Shown here: one piece after another, positions 1 to 7,717 of the stretch
Layout: each line of letters opens with the position of its first letter
Numbering within the stretch: the first letter of the stretch is position 1
Source: Steroidobacteraceae bacterium
Lineage (GTDB): Bacteria > Pseudomonadota > Gammaproteobacteria > Steroidobacterales > Steroidobacteraceae
Length of the DNA: 64,000 nt
Assembly: GCA_025458905.1 (NCBI GenBank)
Contig: JALORN010000011.1
Location: 1 to 64,000, forward strand
Direction of reading: 5' to 3'
Notes under the pieces: model-generated
Told to the model about the DNA's origin: nothing
The model's input: the letters and a program-made list of their open reading frames with translations, nothing else
The model's database searches: none
Made by a program: the position numbers and the translations under genes

Positions 1-3000
1 CGGGCCTGGATGAGCTGGATCACGGCCTTGGGATCGATCGAGTTGTCGGCCTCGAACTGCAGGTAGCCGCCATGCGCGCCGAAGTCGAGGCGGCGCACGC
101 CGAGGCGACGCGCCGCGATGCGCAGCCGCGCGCTGCGCAGCAGGTTCTGCGCCGGATCGGGCAGCTCGCCGAAGCGGTCCACCAGCTCCGCCACCAGCTC
201 GTCGATGGCCGGTTCGTCGGCCGCCGACGCGATCTGCTTGTAGAGCGCGAGGCGCACGTGCACGTCGCCGACGTAGTCGTCGGGGAGCAGCGCGGGCACG
301 CGCATCTCGACCTCCGATTGCGCGGCGAGCGGCGCGTCGATCACGCCCTTGCGGCCAGCCTTCATCGCCTTGACCGCGCGGTCGAGCATGTCGAGGTACA
401 TCGTCAGGCCGACCTCGGTCATCTCGCCGCTCTGGCCCTCGCCGAGCAGCTCACCGGCGCCGCGGATCTCCAGGTCGTGGGTGGCGAGCACGAAGCCCGC
501 GCCGAGGTCCTCGAGCGACTCGAGTGCCTCCAGCCGCCGCGTCGCGTCCTGGCCGAGGGCCTTGCGCGAGGGGATGATCAGGTAGGCGTAGGCACGATGG
601 TGGGAGCGCCCGACGCGGCCGCGCAGCTGGTGCAGCTGCGCGAGGCCGAACCGGTCGGCGCGGTCGATGATGATGGTGTTGGCGCTCGGCACGTCGATGC
701 CGCTCTCGATGATCGTGGTGCACAGCAGGATGTCGAAGCGACGGTGGTAGAAGTCGACCATCAGCTGCTCGAGCTCGCGCTCGCGCATCTGGCCGTGGCC
801 GACGCGTACCTGGGCCTCGGGGACGAGCCGCGCCAGGTCGGCGGCGAGCTTCTCGATGTCCTGGATCTCGTTGTGGACGAAGTAGACCTGCCCGCCGCGG
901 CGCAGCTCGCGCAGCACCGCCTCCCGCAGCGTCGAGTCGTTCCACTCCACGACGAAGGTCTTGATGGCCAGCCGCTCCGCCGGCGGGGTGGCGATCAGCG
1001 ACAGCTCGCGCAGCCCGCCGAGCGCCATGTTGAGGGTGCGCGGGATCGGCGTCGCCGTCAGCGTCAGCACGTGCACCTCGGCGCGCAGCGCCTTCAGGCG
1101 CTCCTTGTCGCGCACGCCGAAGCGGTGCTCCTCGTCGATGATGATCAGGCCGAGGTCCTTGAAGCGCACGCTCGCGTGCAGCAGGCGATGGGTGGCGATC
1201 ACGATGTCGACCGTGCCGCGCTCCAGGCCCTCCACGACCGCATTGGACTCCTTGCCGGTGCGAAAGCGCGACAGCGACTCGATGCGCACCGGCCAGTCCG
1301 CGAAGCGGTCGCGGAAGTTGGTGTGGTGCTGCTGCGCGAGCAGCGTCGTCGGCACCAGCACCACGACCTGCTTGCCGGCCTGCACCGCGGCGAAGGCGGC
1401 GCGCATCGCGACCTCGGTCTTGCCGAAGCCGACGTCGCCACAGACGATGCGGTCCATGGGCTGGTCCGACTGTATGTCGGCGAGCACCTTCCCGATCGCC
1501 TCGGCCTGGTCGGCGGTCTCCTCGAACGGGAAGGCGTCGGCGAAGGCGCGGTACTCGAGCTCGCGCAGCGGCAGCTTCAGGCCCTGGCGCGCCTTGCGCT
1601 GCGCGTAGAGGTCGAGCAGCTCCGCGGCGACGTCGCGCACCTTCTCGGCGGCGCGGCGGCGCGCCCTGGCCCACTGGTCGGTGCCGAGCTTGTGCAGCGG
1701 TGCGCTCTCCGGTGCCGCGCCGCTGTATCGGCTGATGAGCTGCAGCGAGTGCACCGGCACGTACAGCCGGTCGCCATCCTGGTACTCGAGCACCAGGAAC
1801 TCGCCCGGTTGCCCGCCGATATCCATGATCTGCAGGCCGACGTAGCGGCCGACACCGTATTCCTCGTGCACCACCGGTGCACCGGCCGAGAGGGTCTGCA
1901 GGTCGCGCAGGATCGCGGCCGGGTCGGCCGCGCTCTTGCGACGGCGGCGCTCCTGGCGGGCGCGGGTGCCGAAGAGCTGCGACTCGGAGAGCACCGCGAC
2001 CGGCGGCTCCTCGACCGTCAGGCCCGCCACGTCCGGCGCGACGGTCAGCGCCAGTGGCTCGGCGCCGGCGGCGAACGCGGCCCAGTCCTCCGCCAGGGCG
2101 GCACGTCGGCCGGCCCCGCGCAGCATGTCGGCGAGCACCTCGCGCCGACCCGGCGAATCGGCCACCAGCAGCACCCGGCCCGGGAAGCCGGCGAGGAAGC
2201 CCTCCAGCGGGCCCAGCGGGCGCTCGGCGCGCGCGTCGAGGCGAAAATCGCGCGGGGCGCTGGTCGGGAAGTTGACGATCACGCCGGGCCGTTCGTCCTC
2301 GGCCTTGAACGTCGAGATCTCGACCCGGGCGAAGCGCGCGGTCCCGTTGCGCACCTCGCCGGGTTCGACGAACAGCTCGGTCGGCTGCAGCAGCGGACGC
2401 TCGATGTCGTGCCGGCGGTCCTCGTGGCGCTGGCCGATCGCGGCCCAGCTGCGCTCCAGCGAGGCTGCGGCGTCGGCCGTGTCGGCGACCACTGCATCCG
2501 CCGGGAGGTAGTCGAACAGCGTCGCCGTCTCGTCGTGGAACAGCGGCAGCCAGAACTCGATGCCCGGCGGCGCAAGGCCCTCGCTCACGCCCCGGTAGAC
2601 GGGGCTGCGCGTGGGGTCACCCTCGAAGCGCTGCCGCCAGCGGCGCCGGAACGCGCGCACCGCGTCGCCGTCGAGCGGGATCTCGCGTGCCGGCAGCAGG
2701 CGCACCGATTGCAGGGTGTCGCGCGAGCGCTGGGTCTGCGGGTCGAAGCGGCGGATGGCCTCGATCTGGTCGTCGAACAGGTCGATGCGCAGCGGCGAGT
2801 CGGTGCCCATCGGGAACACGTCGAGCAGCGAGCCGCGCAGCGCGAACTCGCCGGGTCCGGCGACCTGCGAGACGCTGGCGTAGCCGGCTTCCACCAGCCT
2901 GCCGCGGAAGGCCTCGAGCGCGAGCGTGTCGCCGACGGCCAGCGTGAAGCTGCGGCCCGCGACGTAGCTGCGCGGCGGCAGGCGCTGCAGCAGCGTGTCG

Positions 3001-3335
3001 GCCGTGACCAGCAGGACGCCGCGGCGCCAGTGCGGCAGTTCGGCGAGCGTCGCGAGCCGCTCGGAGACGATGTCCGGATGCGGCGAGAACACGTCGTACG
3101 GCAGCACTTCCCAGTCCGGCAGGCTGAGCAGCCGCAGACCCGGCGGTGCGAAGAACGCGAGCTCGGCCCGGCGTCGCTCGAGGCTCCGGCTGTCGGGTTC
3201 GACGACGACCCAGGGCCGCGTGTCCGCGGCCGCGGCCTCGGCGAGGGCCAGGGCCGCCGAGCTGCCATACAGCTGGTTCCAGCGGACGAGGGGGCGGTGC
3301 GCGTCGGGGACGGGGGGCTTGAACAGTTCCGGCAT
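1..3335 (-). CDS. mfd: Transcription-repair coupling factor Mfd (3' end beyond window)
   Basis: Mfd is an ATP-driven DNA translocase that removes RNA polymerase stalled at lesions and recruits UvrA. The frame is open from an ATG at 3335 to the left edge, giving about 1111 residues of the usual ~1150, so roughly 40 C-terminal residues are missing. The N-terminal UvrB-like region starts MPELFKPPVP and contains LLDVFPMGTDSPLRID. A CarD/RID-like RNA polymerase interaction region (YQDGDRLYVPV) follows near residue 510. The Walker A motif GDVGFGKTE lies near residue 633 and the DEEHRFG box near 734. The helicase C-terminal motif QLRGRVGRS is also present. No stop codon interrupts the frame. The gene reads away from the lol cluster. 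Identification is firm. Confidence 0.97.
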   Translation of the reverse strand, partial: MPELFKPPVPDAHRPLVRWNQLYGSSAALALAEAAAADTRPWVVVEPDSRSLERRRAELAFFAPPGLRLLSLPDWEVLPYDVFSPHPDIVSERLATLAELPHWRRGVLLVTADTLLQRLPPRSYVAGRSFTLAVGDTLALEAFRGRLVEAGYASVSQVAGPGEFALRGSLLDVFPMGTDSPLRIDLFDDQIEAIRRFDPQTQRSRDTLQSVRLLPAREIPLDGDAVRAFRRRWRQRFEGDPTRSPVYRGVSEGLAPPGIEFWLPLFHDETATLFDYLPADAVVADTADAAASLERSWAAIGQRHEDRRHDIERPLLQPTELFVEPGEVRNGTARFARVEISTFKAEDERPGVIVNFPTSAPRDFRLDARAERPLGPLEGFLAGFPGRVLLVADSPGRREVLADMLRGAGRRAALAEDWAAFAAGAEPLALTVAPDVAGLTVEEPPVAVLSESQLFGTRARQERRRRKSAADPAAILRDLQTLSAGAPVVHEEYGVGRYVGLQIMDIGGQPGEFLVLEYQDGDRLYVPVHSLQLISRYSGAAPESAPLHKLGTDQWARARRRAAEKVRDVAAELLDLYAQRKARQGLKLPLRELEYRAFADAFPFEETADQAEAIGKVLADIQSDQPMDRIVCGDVGFGKTEVAMRAAFAAVQAGKQVVVLVPTTLLAQQHHTNFRDRFADWPVRIESLSRFRTGKESNAVVEGLERGTVDIVIATHRLLHASVRFKDLGLIIIDEEHRFGVRDKERLKALRAEVHVLTLTATPIPRTLNMALGGLRELSLIATPPAERLAIKTFVVEWNDSTLREAVLRELRRGGQVYFVHNEIQDIEKLAADLARLVPEAQVRVGHGQMRERELEQLMVDFYHRRFDILLCTTIIESGIDVPSANTIIIDRADRFGLAQLHQLRGRVGRSHHRAYAYLIIPSRKALGQDATRRLEALESLEDLGAGFVLATHDLEIRGAGELLGEGQSGEMTEVGLTMYLDMLDRAVKAMKAGRKGVIDAPLAAQSEVEMRVPALLPDDYVGDVHVRLALYKQIASAADEPAIDELVAELVDRFGELPDPAQNLLRSARLRIAARRLGVRRLDFGAHGGYLQFEADNSIDPKAVIQLIQA

Positions 3336-3367
3336 GCGAGGGCTGGGCGGCGGGCGAAACACGGTCG

Positions 3368-3394
3368 CCGCCCCGGGTCCAGGGCCCGGGGCGG
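3368..3394 (-). terminator. Strong GC hairpin between exported protein gene and mfd
   Basis: A perfect 10-bp inverted repeat (CCGCCCCGGG / CCCGGGGCGG) with a 7-nt loop lies in the 127-nt gap between the small exported protein gene and mfd. Both genes read leftward. No U-tract follows on the minus strand. It may be a Rho-independent-like terminator of the upstream gene or a structure in the mfd leader. The role is inferred from structure alone. Confidence 0.4.
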
Positions 3395-3462
3395 GGAGCG
3401 CGAGAGCTTACCGACGCGACGCGCGAAGGCAAGTCGCGGGCCGGTCGCCGCCGCGCAGGAGC

Positions 3463-3744
3463 TCAGGAACCGCGGGCGACGGTGTGCAGGACGCGGTCGT
3501 TCTCGAAGTACACCGAGAAGCCGGGGTAGTCCCACCGCGTGATGGGTGGCTGGCCGACGGCCGGTGCACGGTTCTCGGGCGCGCCGAAGCGCTGCTCGAC
3601 GCTGCGCATCGACATGCCGCGCGCGGGCGTCGGGCCGTCGACCGTGCGCACCTTGACCTGGCCGTCGATCACCAGGAGCTCGGCGCGCGCGGCCGGCGCC
3701 AGCGCGCCGAGCGCGAGCAGGGCGAGGGGTATCAGGGGGTGCAT
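3463..3744 (-). CDS. Small exported protein, possibly BamE/SmpA-like
   Basis: The protein has 93 residues. A clear Sec signal peptide covers residues 1-21 (MHPLIPLALLALGALAPAARA) and is followed by a short periplasmic domain with RSVEQRFGAP, PPITRWDYP and FSVYFENDRVLHTV. I chose ATG 3744 because GGAGG sits 4 nt upstream and it places the signal peptide at the N-terminus; the frame is open further upstream. The pattern of a helix with RFGxP followed by strands with YFExxRVxH resembles small BamE/SmpA-type outer-membrane assembly folds, but this is only a resemblance. It lies upstream of mfd in the same direction. Function unknown. Confidence 0.75.
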   Translation of the reverse strand: MHPLIPLALLALGALAPAARAELLVIDGQVKVRTVDGPTPARGMSMRSVEQRFGAPENRAPAVGQPPITRWDYPGFSVYFENDRVLHTVARGS

Positions 3745-3881
3745 GGGACCTCCGGGCAAGCGCCCTGAATATAGCACCGGGGCCGCGGTCCGAGAGCCGC
3801 CGCACGGACCGGGCCGCAGCGCCGTGACGGGGTTCAAGATTCCCCGGGCAGCGGTGCTCGTTGTGGTTAAATCGCGACCGG

Positions 3882-5150
3882 ATGTTCCAGCCCCTGTCGC
3901 TGTTCGTCGGGCTGCGCTACGTGCGCGCGCGGACGCAGAAATTCTTCGTCTCGTTCATCACCTGGGTGTCGCTGGTGGGCGTCTGCCTGGGCGTCGCGGC
4001 GCTGATCGTGATCCTGTCCGTGATGAACGGCTTCGAGGGCGAGTTGCGCGGGCGGCTGCTGGCGCTGACGGCCCACGCGCGCGTCACGCTCGTCCCGGGC
4101 GCCGAGGCTGCCGAACCCGGCGTGCTGCGCGAGCGCTGGTCGCAGGTCGCGCGCGAGGCGCGCGCCGTGCCGGGCGTGGTCGGTGCCGCGCCTTACGTCG
4201 AGATCCAGGCGCTCGCGATGCACAGCCCGGAGATGCTGCCGGTGCTGCTGCGCGGCGTCGATCCTGCAGCCGAGCCGGCCGTGACCGAGGCGGCCGACTC
4301 GGTGATCGAGGGGCGCCTCGCCGATCTCGTCCCGGGTGCCGACCGCGTGGTCGTCGGCAGCGTGATCGCCAAGCTGCTCGGCCTCGGTCTCGGCGAGCGC
4401 ATGACGCTGCTGGTTCCCGGCGTCGGGCCGGACGGCGCGCCTCAGCCGCGCCTGCGCGAGTTCACCATCGCGGGCATCTTCGAAGTCGGCCTGCAGGACC
4501 ACGACGGCGTGCTCGTGCTCGCCGACCTCGAGGATGCCCGTGCGCTGACGGCCGACGACCCGCGGGCCGCGGGCCTGCGGCTCAAGGTGGCCGACGCGCT
4601 GCAGGCGCCGGCCGCCGCCGCCGCGCTGCAGGCGCGGCTGCCGGAGGGATTCGAGGCACGCGACTGGACGCGCGACCACGCGAACTATTTCCGCGCGATC
4701 CGCATCGAGAAGACGATGATGGCGCTGATCCTGCTGCTGATCGTCGCTGTGGCGGCGTTCAACATCGTCGCGATGCTGGTGATGGTGGTGACCGACAAGC
4801 GCACCGACATCGCGATCCTGCGCACCCTCGGCGCCTCGCCAGGCGGCGTGATGGGCGTGTTCCTGACGCAGGGCCTCGTCATCGGCTGGTTCGGCGTCGC
4901 GCTCGGCGTCGCGCTCGGCGTCGCGGTCGCGGCGAACGTCGCCGACATCGTGCCGGTGCTCGAGGGCCTGCTCGGCTTCCGCGTGATGAATCCCGACGTC
5001 TACTACATCACCCGCATCCCTTCGGAGCTGCGCTGGGACAACGTCGCCTGGATCGGCGGCGCCGCGCTGCTGCTCACTGGCCTCGCCACCGTCTACCCGG
5101 CCTTGCGCGCCTCCAAGGTCGCGCCGGCCGAGGCGCTGAGGTACGAGTAG
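3882..5150 (+). CDS. lolC: LolC-type lipoprotein-releasing permease
   Basis: This is an inner-membrane subunit of the LolCDE ABC transporter, which extracts outer-membrane lipoproteins and passes them to LolA. It has 422 residues. The first membrane segment ends in the family hallmark ILSVMNGFEGELRGRLL, followed by a periplasmic domain (roughly residues 50-260). Three C-terminal membrane segments carry DKRTDIAILRTLGAS and end SKVAPAEALRYE. I prefer ATG 3882 (MFQPLSLFVGLRYV), which matches family N-termini; an in-frame TTG at 3861 would add seven residues. A weak TTAAAT sits 10 nt before the ATG. The next gene starts 2 nt after the stop, and the two proteins are homologous. Confidence 0.93.
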   Translation: MFQPLSLFVGLRYVRARTQKFFVSFITWVSLVGVCLGVAALIVILSVMNGFEGELRGRLLALTAHARVTLVPGAEAAEPGVLRERWSQVAREARAVPGVVGAAPYVEIQALAMHSPEMLPVLLRGVDPAAEPAVTEAADSVIEGRLADLVPGADRVVVGSVIAKLLGLGLGERMTLLVPGVGPDGAPQPRLREFTIAGIFEVGLQDHDGVLVLADLEDARALTADDPRAAGLRLKVADALQAPAAAAALQARLPEGFEARDWTRDHANYFRAIRIEKTMMALILLLIVAVAAFNIVAMLVMVVTDKRTDIAILRTLGASPGGVMGVFLTQGLVIGWFGVALGVALGVAVAANVADIVPVLEGLLGFRVMNPDVYYITRIPSELRWDNVAWIGGAALLLTGLATVYPALRASKVAPAEALRYE

Positions 5151-5152
5151 CC

Positions 5153-6403
5153 ATGCCCGCCGCCTCGTACGAATGGCTGATCGGCACGCGCTACCTGCGC
5201 TCGGCGCACCGGCGCGGCTTCGTGTCGTTCGTGGCGGTGATCTCCGTCGCCGGACTGATGCTCGGCGTCGCGGTGCTGATCGTGGTGCTGTCGGTGATGA
5301 ATGGCTTCGAGCGCGAGCTGCGCGCGCGCATCCTCTCGGTGACCTCGCACGCCACCCTGATGGGCCTCGAGGGTGCACTGCCGGACTGGCGCGCGGCGCG
5401 CGAGGTCGCGCTGCGCACGCCGGGCGTGCTGCAGGCCGTGCCTTATGTCGAGGCCCAGGCGATGCTCGCGAACGGCGGGCGGGTCGTCGGCGCCGCGGTC
5501 CGTGGCGTCGACCCGGAGGAGGAGCGCAAGGCGGTCGGGCTGGCGCGGCGCATCGTCGGCGGGCAGCTGGAGGACCTGGGGCCGGGATCGTGGCGGATCA
5601 TCCTCGGCGCCGCGCTGGCCACCGAACTCGGCGTGGCGGTCGGGGACTCGGTGGTGCTGATCGCGCCCGAGGGCGCCGCGACGCCCGATGGCATCGTGCC
5701 GCGGATGCGGCGCTTCACGGTCGCCGGTACCTTCGAGTCGGGGATGTACGAGTTCGACCGCGGGCTGGCGCTGGTCAACCTCGCCGACGCGGCGCGGATC
5801 TACCGCCTCGGCGAGCGCGTCACCGGCGTGCGGCTCGCGCTCGAGGATCCGTTTAGCGCGCCGCAGACCGTCCGCGACCTCGCACTCGCCCTCGGTGGCG
5901 GCTTCTACGTCAGTGACTGGACCCGCAACCATGCCAACTTCTTCCGCTCGATCGAGCTCACCAAGTCGATGATGTTCGTGATCCTGCTGATGATCGTCGG
6001 CGTCGCGGCCTTCAACATCGTCGCGACGCTGGTGATGATCGTGAAGGAAAAGCAGCCCGACATCGCGATCCTGCGTACCCTCGGCGCGGGCCCGCGCAAC
6101 GTGCTGGCGACCTTCGCGCTGCAGGGCACGCTGATCGGGCTCGCCGGGACCGCCGCGGGCGCAGCGCTCGGCGTGCTGCTGTCGCGCAACCTCGAGTCGC
6201 TGGTGCACGGGCTCGAGCGGCTGCTCGGCGTGCAGTTCCTCGACGAGCGGGTGTACTTCATGAGCGACCTCCCGGCCTTCGTCGAGTGGACCGACGTGGT
6301 GCGGATCTGTGGGGTGGCCTTCCTGCTGTGCGCGCTCGCCACGCTGTACCCGGCATGGCGCGCCGCGCGCACCCAGCCGGCCGAGGCCCTGCGCCATGAC
6401 TGA
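5153..6403 (+). CDS. lolE: LolE-type lipoprotein-releasing permease
   Basis: This is the second permease subunit of the lipoprotein-release transporter, 416 residues and paralogous to the preceding gene. It shows VLSVMNGFERELRARIL after the first membrane span, a periplasmic domain, then EKQPDIAILRTLGAG and the C-terminal TQPAEALRHD. Its start codon lies 2 nt after the upstream stop, so translation is probably coupled. The order here is C-E-D, whereas Escherichia coli has C-D-E. Which paralogue is functionally LolC and which LolE cannot be decided by eye, and the names follow position. Confidence 0.9.
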   Translation: MPAASYEWLIGTRYLRSAHRRGFVSFVAVISVAGLMLGVAVLIVVLSVMNGFERELRARILSVTSHATLMGLEGALPDWRAAREVALRTPGVLQAVPYVEAQAMLANGGRVVGAAVRGVDPEEERKAVGLARRIVGGQLEDLGPGSWRIILGAALATELGVAVGDSVVLIAPEGAATPDGIVPRMRRFTVAGTFESGMYEFDRGLALVNLADAARIYRLGERVTGVRLALEDPFSAPQTVRDLALALGGGFYVSDWTRNHANFFRSIELTKSMMFVILLMIVGVAAFNIVATLVMIVKEKQPDIAILRTLGAGPRNVLATFALQGTLIGLAGTAAGAALGVLLSRNLESLVHGLERLLGVQFLDERVYFMSDLPAFVEWTDVVRICGVAFLLCALATLYPAWRAARTQPAEALRHD

Positions 6404-6502
6404 CGCGCGTGCCGCCGCTGCGTCCGGCGGGGCGGGGTCATCGGCCGTGGCAGCCGGGGTCGCGGTACCCGGGATCGCGGCCGCCCGCATCGAGGAGTGC
6501 AG

Positions 6503-7210
6503 ATGAGCGATTCGCAGCCCGTACCGGTGCTCGAGGCGCGCGGCGTGCGACGCGAATTCCGCGAGGGGCCGTCGACGCTGACCGTGCTGCAGGAGGTGAA
6601 CCTGCGGATCGTCGCGGGCGAGCGGCTGTCGATCGTCGGCGCTTCGGGGTCCGGCAAGACCACGCTGCTGCAGATCCTGGGCGGACTCGACCGCCCGACC
6701 GCGGGTACCGTCGAGATCGCAGGTCGCGACATCCACGCGATCGACGAGCGCGCGCGCGGCGAACTGCGCAACCGCACCCTCGGCTTCGTCTACCAGTTCC
6801 ACCACCTGCTGCCGGAGTTCAGCGCGCTCGAGAACGTCGCGATGCCGCTGCTGGTGCGGCGCACGCCGACGGCCGAGGCGCGCCGGCGCGCCTCGGCGCT
6901 GCTCGGCCGCGTCGGGCTCGGCTCGCGCCTCGAGCATCGGCCGCACGAGCTGTCGGGCGGCGAGCGGCAGCGGGCCGCCGTGGCGCGCGCCCTGGTGACC
7001 GAGCCGCGACTGGTGCTGGCGGACGAGCCGACCGGGAACCTCGATGGCCGCAACGCAGCCCAGGTGTTCGACCTGATGCTCGAGCTCAACCGCGAGCTGG
7101 GCACCAGCCTCGTGATCGTCACGCACGACACGCGACTCGCGGCGCGCATGGACCGGGTCCTGACCCTCGAGTCCGGATATCTGGTCGAAGAGCCCCGATC
7201 AGCCGCTTGA
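6503..7210 (+). CDS. lolD: LolD, ATPase of the lipoprotein-releasing transporter
   Basis: This cytoplasmic ATPase energises LolC/LolE. It has 235 residues with Walker [10 protein letters not shown], a Q-loop region [16 protein letters not shown] typical of LolD/MacB-type ATPases, signature LSGGERQR, Walker [13 protein letters not shown] and H-loop VTHD. I chose ATG 6503 because GAGGAG lies 5 nt upstream; a GTG six bases earlier overlaps that Shine-Dalgarno. A 99-nt gap separates it from lolE. Its 3' end overlaps the convergent DUF2062 gene by 12 nt. Confidence 0.95.
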   Translation: MSDSQPVPVLEARGVRREFREGPSTLTVLQEVNLRIVAGERLSIVGASGSGKTTLLQILGGLDRPTAGTVEIAGRDIHAIDERARGELRNRTLGFVYQFHHLLPEFSALENVAMPLLVRRTPTAEARRRASALLGRVGLGSRLEHRPHELSGGERQRAAVARALVTEPRLVLADEPTGNLDGRNAAQVFDLMLELNRELGTSLVIVTHDTRLAARMDRVLTLESGYLVEEPRSAA

Positions 7211-7717
7211 GGCGGTACGCCGCGCGCGATATCTATTGATCACCTGTCGGCGCCAGACGAGCTCCAGCAGGGCCCAGCCCGTCAGTCCCCCGGCCACCCC
7301 GCAAAGCGCGCACCCGGCGAGGAACGGCTTCCACACGGGCCCTAGCCCGCGCTGCAGCCAGTCCCAGGACAGCTCGAAGTCGAAGGCGCCGCGCGGCTCC
7401 CCGAGGGCCAGGCAGCCGACGCGGTAGGCGAGGTAGTACACGGGGACGGCCGTCAGCGGGTTCAGCAGGAACGTCGTCGAGACGATCACCGGCACGTTCA
7501 CGCGGGCCAGCACCGCGACCGCGAGCGCCGTCGGCACGTGGACGGGCAGCGGCAGGAAGCAGATCGAGAGGCCGGCGCCGAAGGCGACGGTGATGCCGCG
7601 CCGCTGCAGCGACCACAGCCGCGAGTCGCCGAGCCAGCGCGCGAAGGGCCGGGCGTACCAGCGGTGCCGGAGCCGCTGCACGCGGCCGGCGAGGTGGCGG
7701 ATGAACGGGCGGAGCAT
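7199..7717 (-). CDS. DUF2062 family membrane protein
   Basis: The protein has 172 residues and a hydrophobic core: [40 protein letters not shown], a loop [19 protein letters not shown], and a C-terminal span [17 protein letters not shown]. The NP(L)T and small-residue pattern between spans is that of DUF2062 proteins, which often sit beside lol and comEC genes in gammaproteobacteria. No biochemical function is established. I set the start at ATG 7717 ([16 protein letters not shown]). The frame stays open far upstream, but that region is antisense to comEC. The start region overlaps the likely comEC start on the other strand. Confidence 0.8.
   Translation of the reverse strand: MLRPFIRHLAGRVQRLRHRWYARPFARWLGDSRLWSLQRRGITVAFGAGLSICFLPLPVHVPTALAVAVLARVNVPVIVSTTFLLNPLTAVPVYYLAYRVGCLALGEPRGAFDFELSWDWLQRGLGPVWKPFLAGCALCGVAGGLTGWALLELVWRRQVINRYRARRTASSG

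Noticed and set aside
72-3542. 1156-codon plus-strand open frame
   Set aside because: It is antisense to mfd in a very GC-rich region and its His/Arg/Glu-rich translation matches no family. Such frames arise from GC-rich codon bias.
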